Positions 1 to 8,000 of a stretch of 37,914 bases of DNA are shown one piece after another. Position numbers and translations under genes: made by a program. The DNA is from an uncultured Bacillota bacterium (GTDB taxonomy: Bacteria; Bacillota; Clostridia; Oscillospirales; Oscillospiraceae): NCBI GenBank assembly GCA_947645675.1, contig CANSDP010000018.1, positions 1 to 37,914 of the forward strand, written 5' to 3'. How positions within the stretch are numbered: the stretch's first letter is position 1; each line of letters begins with the position of its first letter. The notes beneath the pieces were generated by a model. The model made no database searches and had not been told where the DNA came from. It saw nothing but the letters and a program-made list of their open reading frames with translations.

Positions 1-47
1 TTGCGACAAGAAAACTCTTCTTTGTATATATTAGGACATAAACTGCT

Positions 48-69
48 AAAATATTGTAATAAATATTTT
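48..69. repeat. AT-rich inverted repeat
   Basis: AAAATATT (48-55) and AATATTTT (62-69) are perfect inverted arms separated by GTAATA. It could be an operator, an unwinding element or chance in an AT-rich stretch. Confidence 0.4.
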
Positions 70-107
70 GTGAGAACTGGCAAAACCCTGTGAAACAGCG
101 CATTACA

Positions 108-196
108 CCGCATTTCCTGACAACAAGACACTCAAATTACTACGAATTTACTACTAAGGAATGAACTTTGATGCGACGAAACACAGAGAAATGCGG
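108..196. repeat. Inverted pair CCGCATTT / AAATGCGG
   Basis: CCGCATTT (108-115) and AAATGCGG (189-196) are exact 8-base inverted copies 73 bases apart, with a further direct CGCATT at 99-104. This could be a set of protein-binding half-sites, for example for the ParA/ParB system encoded next. Chance is not excluded. Confidence 0.3.
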
Positions 197-258
197 ACAT
201 ACGGTTTAGCGCCGCTCTTTGAATTGCTCTCTAAATCACATATCTCCCGACTGGATAG

Positions 259-291
259 GCCGTCTTTTCCGAATGGAGAAGGCGGCTTTTT
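259..291 (+). terminator. Rho-independent terminator or attenuator before parA
   Basis: The arms 259-270 (GCCGTCTTTTCC) and 275-286 (GGAGAAGGCGGC) pair over 12 bp, two of them G-U, around a GAAT loop and are followed by TTTTT (287-291). It would end transcription entering from the left. Its second arm can instead pair with the first arm of the next hairpin (GGCGGC 281-286 with GCCGCC 306-311), so it may act as an attenuator. Confidence 0.7.
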
Positions 292-298
292 CATGCAC

Positions 299-331
299 TT
301 ACATAGCCGCCTGTTTCGCCGCAGGCGGCTA
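299..331 (+). promoter_or_regulatory. TTACATA leader hairpin, copy 1 (parA)
   Basis: TTACATAG (299-306) leads into a perfect stem TAGCCGCCTG (304-313) / CAGGCGGCTA (322-331) with an 8-base loop. The stem ends 27 bases before the parA start. Sequence after the stem (TAAATCTATGAAAGGAGG) closely resembles that after copy 3 (TAAATTTTTGGAAGGAGG). This is one of four copies of a repeated module (others at 10334, 10582 and 26033). Confidence 0.6.
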
Positions 332-358
332 AATCTATGAAAGGAGGGAACTCCCAAA

Positions 359-1180
359 ATGGCGAAACCAAAGGTAATCAGCGTAGCAAACCAAAAGGGC
401 GGCGTCGGCAAAAGCACCACCGTCTACAACCTGGGAGCCGGCCTTGCGCTGGAGGGAAAGAAAGTCCTGCTGCTGGATGTGGACCCCCAGGGCGACCTGA
501 CCAAGATGCTGGGCCAGCGCAAGCCCCATGATCTGCCCCTCACCCTTGCCAATGTCCTGAACGATGTAGTATCTGGGACAACGCCCCGCGGCCACCCGGA
601 GATCATGCACCACTATGAAGGCTTTGACTTTGTTCCGGGAAACCGCAGCCTGTCCGCCGTGGAGGTAGGGCTGGTGAATGTGATGAGCCGGGAAACGGTA
701 CTTCGGCGGTATGTGGACAGCGTGAAGCGGGAGTACGACTATGTTCTGCTGGACTGCCGGCCCTCGCTGGGTATGCTGGTCATCAACGCCCTGTCCGCAT
801 CGGACTATGTGCTTGTCCCCGTCCAGGCGGACTATCTGGCGGCAGAGGGCATGACGGAGCTGGTGGGGACGGTGCGGAGCGTCCAGCGTCAGATCAACCC
901 CAAGCTGAAGATCGGCGGCGTGTTCCTGACCATGGCGAATGAAACCGCGTTCCGCAGGGACATCGTGAACAGCGTGAAGGAGAACTTTGGGCGGCGTCTG
1001 CCCGTACTGGACACGGTGATCCCATCCACGGTGCGTCTGGCGGAGGTCAGTACGGCGGATAAGAGCATTTTCCAGCATGAACCCAGGGGCCGGGCGGCGG
1101 ACGCCTACCGCAGACTGACAAAGGAGGTGTTGGAAATTGGGCAAAAGGAGCGCAGCCGGACTTCTGACCTCGGTAGATAG
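359..1180 (+). CDS. parA: ParA/Soj-type partition ATPase
   Basis: A 273-residue ParA family ATPase for element partition; it binds DNA non-specifically as an ATP dimer and is driven by ParB. A deviant Walker A motif KGGVGKST lies at residues 13-20, with signature lysine K13 and catalytic K18. Walker A' is seen in LLLDVDPQGD, and Walker B in VLLLDCRPS, where the usual DCPP/DTPP reads DCRP. Length is normal for chromosomal-type ParA without an N-terminal HTH. The start at 359 follows AAAGGAGGG. The gene overlaps parB by 44 bases, so the pair is probably co-translated. The upstream terminator and TTACATA hairpin suggest leader control. Confidence 0.95.
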   Translation: MAKPKVISVANQKGGVGKSTTVYNLGAGLALEGKKVLLLDVDPQGDLTKMLGQRKPHDLPLTLANVLNDVVSGTTPRGHPEIMHHYEGFDFVPGNRSLSAVEVGLVNVMSRETVLRRYVDSVKREYDYVLLDCRPSLGMLVINALSASDYVLVPVQADYLAAEGMTELVGTVRSVQRQINPKLKIGGVFLTMANETAFRRDIVNSVKENFGRRLPVLDTVIPSTVRLAEVSTADKSIFQHEPRGRAADAYRRLTKEVLEIGQKERSRTSDLGR

Positions 1181-2084
1181 TATATTCACCACCCAGGAGG
1201 AACGGGACAATGCCCAGCGCAGTTATGTAACCGACCTGTCTGCCGCGGAGATCAGCGACTTTCCTAACCACCCGTTCAAGGTGCGGATGGATCAGAGCAT
1301 GGTGGAGCTGGCAGACAGTGTAAAGCAGTATGGCGTCCTGGTCCCCTCGCTGGTGCGGCCCATGCCGGACGGCAGTTATCAGATGGTGTCCGGCCACCGG
1401 CGCAAGCGGGCGGCGGAGCTGGCGGGCCTGCCCACGGTGCCCTGTATCATCCGGGAGCTGACAGACGATGAGGCCATCATCGTCATGGTGGACAGCAACC
1501 TTCAGCGGGAACAGATATTGCCATCCGAAAAGGCGTTTGCCTATAAGATGAAGCTGGAAGCCATGAAACGGCAAGGTATGCGGACAGATTTAACTTCGGC
1601 CCCAGTGGGTCCGAAGTTGCGTTCTAACAAGGAACTGTCTGAACAAAGCCCCGATAGTGTGACACAAATTAAAAGATATATCCGCCTAACCAACCTTATC
1701 CCAGAGTTGCTGGACATGGTGGATAATTCTGTGCTGAAAGAAGCCGGCAAGTTGCAAATGGCCCTGCGCCCCGCCGTGGAGCTGTCCTATCTGTCGGAGG
1801 CCGAGCAGACCGCCTTGCTGGAGGTCATGGAGGGAGAAATCCGCACCCCATCCCATGCCCAGGCCATCAAAATGCGGAGCTTTTCCGAGCAAGGCAAGTT
1901 GAACCCTGATGTGATCCTCTCCATCATGCAGGAGGAAAAGCCCAATCAGGTGGAGCAATTCAAAATTCCCAGGGAACGGATCGACAAGTTTTTCAAGCCG
2001 GGGACGCCCGCGCAGAAAATCGAGGACACTATCGTGAAGGCTTTGGAGCTGTACCGCAAGCGGCAGAGGGAGATGGAGCGATGA
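1137..2084 (+). CDS. parB: ParB/Spo0J-type partition protein
   Basis: A 315-residue ParB family CTPase and centromere-binding protein, partner of the preceding ParA. The TTG start at 1137 follows GGAGG with 8-base spacing, inside the end of parA. The N-terminal ParB/Srx domain (about residues 35-130) carries the GHRRKRA box, which binds CTP in this family. A helix-turn-helix follows in SVTQIKRYIRLTN, then an alpha-helical C-terminal part ending RKRQREMER. A GC-poorer patch at about 1585-1700, between the two domains, contains a long inverted repeat (1592-1618). No canonical parS was found in the window; a half-site GTGAAACA lies at 90-97. Confidence 0.93.
   Translation: MGKRSAAGLLTSVDSIFTTQEERDNAQRSYVTDLSAAEISDFPNHPFKVRMDQSMVELADSVKQYGVLVPSLVRPMPDGSYQMVSGHRRKRAAELAGLPTVPCIIRELTDDEAIIVMVDSNLQREQILPSEKAFAYKMKLEAMKRQGMRTDLTSAPVGPKLRSNKELSEQSPDSVTQIKRYIRLTNLIPELLDMVDNSVLKEAGKLQMALRPAVELSYLSEAEQTALLEVMEGEIRTPSHAQAIKMRSFSEQGKLNPDVILSIMQEEKPNQVEQFKIPRERIDKFFKPGTPAQKIEDTIVKALELYRKRQREMER
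1592..1618. repeat. Inverted repeat inside parB
   Basis: AACTTCGG (1592-1599) and CCGAAGTT (1611-1618) are perfect inverted arms, extended by CCC/GGG inside with one mismatch. It encodes the stretch LTSAPVGPKL between the ParB domains, so it may be chance from coding constraint, a fold in the mRNA, or a binding site. Confidence 0.45.
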
Positions 2085-2328
2085 ACCTTACGCCCAGAGG
2101 AAAGTCTGCCCTTTTACGGCCCCGGTACGCCTGCCGCTCCCCCCTCTCACACTCTCCCCCGAAACCTGCTGTACCAGCTGAAAAGAAAGGCTTTGTCTAT
2201 CCTTTTTCAGCCGGTAAAAACCTTTGGAGAACAGCGCGCAAGAAAACCAAACACAGGCATTGTTGGACCTCATGGCGCACCATGAGGATTTTTTTGTACC
2301 CAAAATCAAAAACATGGAGGTAGTTTAA
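2081..2328 (+). pseudogene. Small gene broken by two single-base shifts
   Basis: An ATG at 2081 overlaps the parB stop (ATGA), as real neighbours in this operon do. The frame it opens reads as basic, low-quality sequence. A protein-like reading appears if one C is removed near 2091-2093 and one G near 2226-2227: MNLTPEESLPFYGPGTP, then RNLLYQLKRKALSILFQPVK, then NQTQALLDLMAHHEDFFVPK, ending KIKNMEVV with a stop at 2326-2328, about 81 residues. Both shifts fall at short runs (CCC, GG), so sequencing error is possible. I do not recognise the product. The unshifted 80-codon frame is the alternative, and I think it is less likely. Confidence 0.4.
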
Positions 2329-2330
2329 TT

Positions 2331-3239
2331 ATGAAGCGGAAACCCCTGACCCACGCGGCCCGGCTGCTGTGCGCCCTGGCTCTTTCCATGAGCCTAGCCC
2401 CTGCCGCCCTTGCCGCCGACCCGTCTGAACCCACCCAGCCGTCCCCCTGCTATCCCACCGCCGTCACCCGGAGCGAGGACGGTACTGAGATCAGGAAAAT
2501 GTACGACCTGGGGCCGGAGGATGACCCCGGCGGCATCCCCCGGTCCGACTTTGAACAGGACGGCTACCACTACACCCTCACGGACCTGCTGAAACAGGAA
2601 CTTCCCGCCAACGAGAGCCGCCAGCATACAGAAACCGTGTCCGTGAACAGCAAGAGCAAGGACATGGGCGCGGTGCTGGCCCTGCTGCCGCAGACAAAGG
2701 AGTTTATCACGGAGGATGGCCTGTCCGGGGTGCTGACTCTGAAACTGGATACGGTGAAGGTGGAGGTGGCCGGGTATGGCAGCTCCACCAAAACCGTGAC
2801 CGCCACCCGCACCTACCCCGGCCTTGCCAACCAGGACACGCAGTATATCCCCAAGACCATCCAGGACGGCGGAAATTCCATGACCCTCCAGACCGTTAAC
2901 TGGCAGACCGAGGGAGACGGTCACTTTACTGCTATGGCCTCCTACTCCGGCTCCGCCACCAGCTCCTATGTGAAGGGCTATACCGTCACCGCCGACTACG
3001 CGGGCACCGTGAGCCGTATCAACCTGAACAAAATCCGCTATGTGGCGATCTTCGAGGGCACAGCATTAGACTCAACCCCTGAAGATATTTCCGACCCCAA
3101 CACCCCCGCCGACCAGACTGACTCCACCGGGCAGGAGGCCCAGACCGGAGAGAAGAACAGCATCCTGCCGGTTGTGGCCGTTGTCGCGTCGGTGCTGCTT
3201 GGAGGCGGGGCGTTCTACTTCATCAAGCGACGGAGGTAA
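2331..3239 (+). CDS. Exported protein with C-terminal membrane anchor
   Basis: A 302-residue surface protein of unknown function. It has an N-terminal signal peptide (residues 1 to about 29, ending ALAAD), a long extracellular region of mixed beta character, a Pro/Thr/Asp/Gln-rich spacer from about 250, and a hydrophobic segment from about 277 followed by KRRR. This tail looks like a sortase substrate tail, but there is no LPxTG-type pentapeptide before it, so it is more likely simply membrane-anchored. The start follows GGAGG with 10-base spacing. The sortase gene starts 6 bases after its stop, so the two are probably translated together. Confidence 0.8.
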   Translation: MKRKPLTHAARLLCALALSMSLAPAALAADPSEPTQPSPCYPTAVTRSEDGTEIRKMYDLGPEDDPGGIPRSDFEQDGYHYTLTDLLKQELPANESRQHTETVSVNSKSKDMGAVLALLPQTKEFITEDGLSGVLTLKLDTVKVEVAGYGSSTKTVTATRTYPGLANQDTQYIPKTIQDGGNSMTLQTVNWQTEGDGHFTAMASYSGSATSSYVKGYTVTADYAGTVSRINLNKIRYVAIFEGTALDSTPEDISDPNTPADQTDSTGQEAQTGEKNSILPVVAVVASVLLGGGAFYFIKRRR

Positions 3240-3245
3240 TACGAT

Positions 3246-4043
3246 ATGAAGAAACTGACCATGCTTTTGTCTCTGCTGTGCCTAACTGCGGCCCTGGCTG
3301 TTCCCGCCAGCGCGTTAGAGTATGACATCGCCTCCCCCGGCGACCCGGAGTATGGCAAGCCTACTTCGGTGGAGCCTGTTGCCACGGCGGACCGTGGTGA
3401 GCTTTCCAATGTGGATGTGAGCAAAAACGCGGCTCTGGTCCCGCCCGCCTTTGGCAGCCCCACCGCCTACACCCTGAATACCGGCACTCCGCTGACCCCC
3501 AATTTGGCCCCCGGCTATATGCTGGGCGATGGTGCCGTTATCAATGGCAGCGCCGGCACCACCGTCGCTCCGCCTGATTATTCCGGCTTCCCCAGCGGCG
3601 GCACATCCAGCGTCCTCCCCACCATCGGCTTCACGGAGGTCACATCAGACCTCTACTATCAGGGCGGCTACCTCGCCACCTTAAAAATCCCCAGCATTGA
3701 TGTCAATGTGAAGGTCTATGAGGGGACGGGAAGCGCCGTGCTGAGAAAGGGTGCGGGCCATTTTGAGGACACCAGCGTTTGGGCCGGAAACGTCTGTTTG
3801 GCCGCCCATAACAGGGGCGTGAACGACCATTTTGGGGAGATCCATACGCTGGATGTAGGAGATAAGATCACCCTGACCACCAAGCTGGGCAAGCGCACCT
3901 ACGCCGTGACCAGTGTGAACAAAATCAGCGAACTGGACAACTCCCTGCTGTCTCCCACTGCGGAGAACTGTATCACCCTCTTTACCTGTGTCCGCAACCA
4001 GAGCGCCTACCGTTGGGCGGTCCGAGCCGTGGAGGTGTCATAA
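3246..4043 (+). CDS. Sortase family transpeptidase
   Basis: A 265-residue sortase that would cleave and attach surface proteins outside the cell. An N-terminal signal peptide or anchor (residues 1 to about 24) is followed by a long low-complexity Pro/Gly/Ser/Thr linker (about 30-125) and the catalytic beta-barrel (about 135-265). The catalytic set is visible: H178 in CLAAHNRG, C248 in the TLxTC motif (ITLFTC), and R256 in NQSAYRWAV as the likely arginine. The subclass cannot be fixed by eye; class D or C-like is my guess. It lies between a membrane-anchored protein and the large adhesin whose C-terminus is LPRTGY, the most obvious candidate substrate. Confidence 0.9.
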   Translation: MKKLTMLLSLLCLTAALAVPASALEYDIASPGDPEYGKPTSVEPVATADRGELSNVDVSKNAALVPPAFGSPTAYTLNTGTPLTPNLAPGYMLGDGAVINGSAGTTVAPPDYSGFPSGGTSSVLPTIGFTEVTSDLYYQGGYLATLKIPSIDVNVKVYEGTGSAVLRKGAGHFEDTSVWAGNVCLAAHNRGVNDHFGEIHTLDVGDKITLTTKLGKRTYAVTSVNKISELDNSLLSPTAENCITLFTCVRNQSAYRWAVRAVEVS

Positions 4044-4099
4044 CCACCCGCTGAAAAGAAAATTGCACCTTAGACAGTTTTTGCCATCTTATGGTACAG

Positions 4100-4119
4100 T
4101 TGGGACAGCGGCATCCCAA
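4100..4119 (+). promoter_or_regulatory. Hairpin before the CAP-domain gene
   Basis: TTGGGA (4100-4105) and TCCCAA (4114-4119) pair around an 8-base loop, 22 bases before the start at 4142. It lies in the 98-base gap after the sortase gene, which could also hold a weak promoter (TTGCAC at 4063, TCTTAT at 4087), but that match is poor. Confidence 0.35.
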
Positions 4120-4141
4120 TCTATCACGAGGAGGTCATTCC

Positions 4142-4915
4142 ATGATGAAAAACAGTCTGAAACGCTTTACCGCAGTCCTTGCCTGCACAGCCCTGACCGC
4201 TGCCCTGGCTCTCCCCGCGCGGGCGGCGGAGGATCAGCCCATCCGGGTAGGCAGCTACAAGGGCACCACGCTGGAGGTGGGAGAGCGCAGCGGCTTGGTG
4301 ATTGGTCCCGGCGGGCCGGCGTACACCGTGACTTCCAGCGACCCGGACACGGTGGAGGTGGAACAGGTGATGAACTTCTGGACAGCCGTTGCCAAAGCGG
4401 AGGGGAGCGCGGAGATCACCGTCTCCAACCAGACCGGGGAAACCGCCACCCTGACGCTGACCGTTGGCTCCCATGCTCCGCAGGCTCCCACCGTCGAGAG
4501 TAGCCCCGACCAAGGAGAGGCGTCGGATGTGCGGCTGGAGCTGGTACGGCTGGTCAATGAGGTGCGCCGGGAGAACGGTGTGGCGGAACTGCCTGTCAGT
4601 GAGGCCCTGATGAGCGCCGCCCAAACCATTTCCGATAAGAAGTACACCTGGCACCACACCAAGGAGGAATGCGAGGTGGCCCTGGCCTGCGGCTATCCCT
4701 ATGGCTTCGGCGTAAATCTGACTGTGTTTACCGGCGTTTCCACGGAGGACACCGCTCAACACGCCCTGGACAACTGGCTCAACTCCTCCGGCCATTTTGA
4801 AACTATGATTAAGCCGGACTGTGACAGCATCGGCGTGGGCGTGACAGAGAGCGGCAGCGTGACCTATTGCTACCTGTTCGTGGGTCGCCCAAACACCCAC
4901 AATCCCTACGAATAA
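4142..4915 (+). CDS. Exported CAP/SCP-domain protein with Ig-like N-terminal domain
   Basis: A 257-residue secreted protein. Start 4142 follows GAGGAGG with 7-base spacing; the ATG at 4145 is also possible, and the in-frame ATG at 4091 lacks a ribosome site. A signal peptide (about 1-29, ending ARAAE) is followed by a small Ig-like beta domain (about 33-110) and a CAP (CRISP/PR-1/SCP) domain (about 130-250). CAP features seen are LVNEVRRENGVAEL, a His pair at 161-162, and SSGHFETM with H218. The usual Glu of the GEN motif appears to be Val in FGVN, so the classical metal site may be incomplete. CAP proteins are secreted and of varied function; its role here is not known. Confidence 0.82.
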   Translation: MMKNSLKRFTAVLACTALTAALALPARAAEDQPIRVGSYKGTTLEVGERSGLVIGPGGPAYTVTSSDPDTVEVEQVMNFWTAVAKAEGSAEITVSNQTGETATLTLTVGSHAPQAPTVESSPDQGEASDVRLELVRLVNEVRRENGVAELPVSEALMSAAQTISDKKYTWHHTKEECEVALACGYPYGFGVNLTVFTGVSTEDTAQHALDNWLNSSGHFETMIKPDCDSIGVGVTESGSVTYCYLFVGRPNTHNPYE

Positions 4916-4940
4916 TTGAGAACTGAACACGGACACGGAG

Positions 4941-4973
4941 AGGTCTTTCAGCCCCAGGCTGGAGGGCCTTTTC
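4941..4973 (+). terminator. Terminator between CAP gene and adhesin gene
   Basis: AGGTCTTTCAGCC (4941-4953) pairs fully, allowing G-U, with GGCTGGAGGGCCT (4957-4969) around a 3-base loop, followed by TTTCTT. It would stop or reduce transcription reaching the adhesin gene, whose start is 34 bases later, so the adhesin may be expressed at a different level. Confidence 0.65.
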
Positions 4974-5006
4974 TTATGCCCAAAAACGGAAAGGAGTTTT
5001 TCACTG

Positions 5007-8000
5007 ATGAAGAAAAACCGTTTTCTCACCCGTATGACGGCCCTGCTGCTCGTGCTGGTGTGTATGCTGGGCCTGCTGCCCACCGCGGCGTTGGCGGCGG
5101 ACGCCCCCAGCTCTATTAAGCTGGAGGACTGCACCCACAATGGCGTCCACTATGAATCTCCCAGCCTGGGGACCTGCTGGCTCCATCAGATGACCTTCGA
5201 TTACAACCAGAAAAGCACTATCGGCTTCTGTGCCGAGCACGGGAAAGGCATGGGCTGGTCCCTGGAGGGCCAGACCTGGGGCAACCCCAAGCCCATCACC
5301 GACCCTACCGTGCAGACCATGATGGCCTACTACTATGCCCATACCACCGGCGTGTTTACCGACCAAGCTCATGCCCTGGGCGTAGACGAGGTGTGGGGCA
5401 GCGATTATTCCTGGACTATGAATGCTTGGGTGCAGGCTATCATCTGGCGCTATCAGGCTGGCCTGCTGACGGACCCGGCCACCGCCTGCGCCGAGGAGTT
5501 GGTCTGCGTTTATAATAACCTGCACCACGGCAATTACAGCGGTGTAGATGACCTGCTGGATGGGATGTCCTTCCGCGACCGTGCCCAATATATCCTAGAC
5601 CTGGGCAAACAGGGCGTATGGGGCGATTGTACCGTCCATAAGTACGCCTATACCGGCTCCAGCACCAGCTCCCATCAGGCCAAGGATGTGCAGGCCATTA
5701 TGATCGGGGAGCTGAATGTTATCCGCGAGAAATACGATCTGACCGTGAAAAAGGTGGACGCCACCAACCCCAACAAGGGTCTGCCCGGAGCGCGGTTCAT
5801 CGTGCGCTCGGAAAACGGGACCTACGAGAAGGAGGTCGTGACCGGGAGCGATGGGACCTACACCCTGTCCGGTCTGGACGCCTCCACATATTCCGTCGTT
5901 GAACTGGCTGCCCCGGAGGGCTATGAGATCGACAACGCGGGGCCGCAGTATGTGGCTTTGCCCAATGGCGGCAGCAATACCGTGACCGTCACCTTCCTGG
6001 ACAGCCCGGAGATCACCAGCGAAGGCAACATCCGTAAGGTGGATGCGGATAATCCTACCAAGGGCTTGGCCGGAGCAGTCATCAAGATTGAAGGCACCGA
6101 CAACAGCTTTGTGGGCACTTATACCACCGGGGCGGGGGGCTATCTGGAGGATGTGCCCTGGGACGCCCTGCCCATCGGTAGCTTTACCGCGACGGAGGTC
6201 ACGCCCCCGGAGGGGTACTCCCTCAGCCCGGACCCGGATAAGGTCAAGCAGGAGTTTTACTGGGACGGAAAGAATGATGTGGCCTTGGTGTTTGAGAACG
6301 ACGCCAGGGTAAAGGTCAAACTGGTCAAGTACGACAACAGCGGCGATCCCCTCCCCGGTGCAGTATTCAACATCGTCAGGGACGGCCAGATCATCGGCAC
6401 CGAGGCCACCCAAGCGGACGGCTCCATCACCGTTCCTAATGTGACCGAGGGGATGTACGCCTTTGTGGAGGTTTCGGCCCCTGCGCCTTTCGCCTGCCTG
6501 ACTGATCCGGTCATTGTCCATGTGGATCAGGCCACTGTGGAGGGAGGCGGCACCATCACCGTGGAGGCGGCAGACAAGAAGCTGCCCAGCCTTTCCATTC
6601 TCAAGCGGGATGAGCAGACCAAAGAGGTCATTCCCGGTACGGTCTTTGAAGTCAAGGGCATCCATTCCGGCTACCATACCGATGTGACCACCGGAGAGGA
6701 TGGCAGGGCCACCCTCTCTCATATCCCTGTGGACAGCTATGAGTTGACGGAGAAATCCGTTCCCGACCCTTATGTGGTGGGGGATGAACCCATCCAGACC
6801 GTCTACCTCGGCCCCGGCGAGGAACGGGAACTGATTTTTGATAACCTGAAACAGCCTCTTTTGACCATCGCCAAGGTGGACGCCGCCGACTCCACCACCC
6901 CCATCCCCGGCACCACCTTTACTATTGAAGGTATTGACAGCGACTATCGAAACGATGTGACCACCGGCGAGGACGGTACGGTGTCCCTGCGGGTGGCCCC
7001 CGGCAGTTATAAGGTGATCGAACAGTCCGTTCCGGCCCCCTACTATTTGCCGGACAAGGACGCGGACCGGGAGCAGACGGTCAGCCTGAACGCCGGGGAT
7101 GAAAAGCGGCTGGTATTTGAGAACCACAAGGCTCCGGAACTGACTATCTATAAGGAGGACAGCGTAGCCGGCGCTCCCGTGGAGGGGGCGCGTTTTCATG
7201 TGACCTATACCAGCAACGGCGAGGCGTCGGACGCGCCCGCCACCATCGACTACGGAAAAATTCTGACAGACGCCAACGGCGAAATCAAGCTCCATGAGCA
7301 GGGAAAGCGGCTCTATCCGGGCGAGTTTACCATTACAGAAGTGGAACCGGCTCCCGGCTTCCAAATGAAAGAGCCGACCACGCAGACCATCATCCTCCAT
7401 GGAGGCGAGAGCAAGACCGTCACATTCCAGAACGAACCGCTCAACGCGATTGTGGTGGAGAAGTACGACAGCGTGACCCACGAGGCCCTACCCGGCTGTA
7501 CCTTCCAACTGAAGTATCTGGGTGGGGTCAGCGGCACGGGCGGCACCACCATCGGTCAGAAAGTGACCGGGAAAAACGGCACCGCCATTTGGACCGGGCT
7601 GAAAAGCGGGGCCTATATCGTGGAGGAAGTAGACCCTGCGGACGGGTATTCCATTATCAACGCATCTGAAACGGTATATTTGGCGGACAGCGGGGAGCAG
7701 AGCGTTGTCACCGTCCGTTTTGACAACGCGCCGGACGGCATCCTGCTGATCCGCAAGGTCTGCGCCACCAACCCCAGCGTGACCCTGCCCAACGCCGAGT
7801 TCAAGGTCATGTATGCCGATGGGACCCTGATTGGGGACAGCAACGGCGTCTACCGCACCGACGAGAACGGCGAGATCCGCATCCCCGGTCTGAAACCCGG
7901 CAAGAGCGTGGTGGTGACGGAAACTCGCGCCCCGGACGGTTTCATCCTGGACACCCAGAGCCAGACCGTCCAGATCAAGGAGGGCCGCACCGTTTCCCTC

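Larger units (their letters stand above)
1..258. other. AT-rich non-coding leader upstream of parA
   Basis: This stretch is visibly richer in A and T than the rest of the window and holds no convincing gene. It contains an 8-bp AT palindrome (48-69), CGCATT at 99-104 and again inside CCGCATTT at 108-115, and an inverted copy AAATGCGG at 189-196. A possible short open frame (161-340, 59 codons) begins directly after AAGGA, too close for a normal ribosome site, and runs through the terminator and leader hairpin, so I do not call it. The position just ahead of parA suggests a promoter, operator or centromere region, but no clean sigma-A promoter could be assigned. Confidence 0.5.

Noticed and set aside
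90-97. GTGAAACA, half of a canonical parS site
   Set aside because: The other half (TGTTTCAC) is absent, so one 8-base match is likely chance.
171-209. 12-codon possible leader peptide before the terminator
   Set aside because: It has weak AAGGA at a fair distance, but no run of regulatory codons; too short to judge.
161-340. 59-codon plus-strand frame (MNFDATKHREMRTYG...)
   Set aside because: The only ribosome-like bases touch the ATG, and the frame runs through the terminator and leader hairpin. It could be a leader peptide but is not supported.
2081-2323. The unshifted 80-codon frame after parB as a real protein
   Set aside because: Its composition is Arg/Ser/Pro/Trp-rich and not protein-like, while the neighbouring frames read better when joined.
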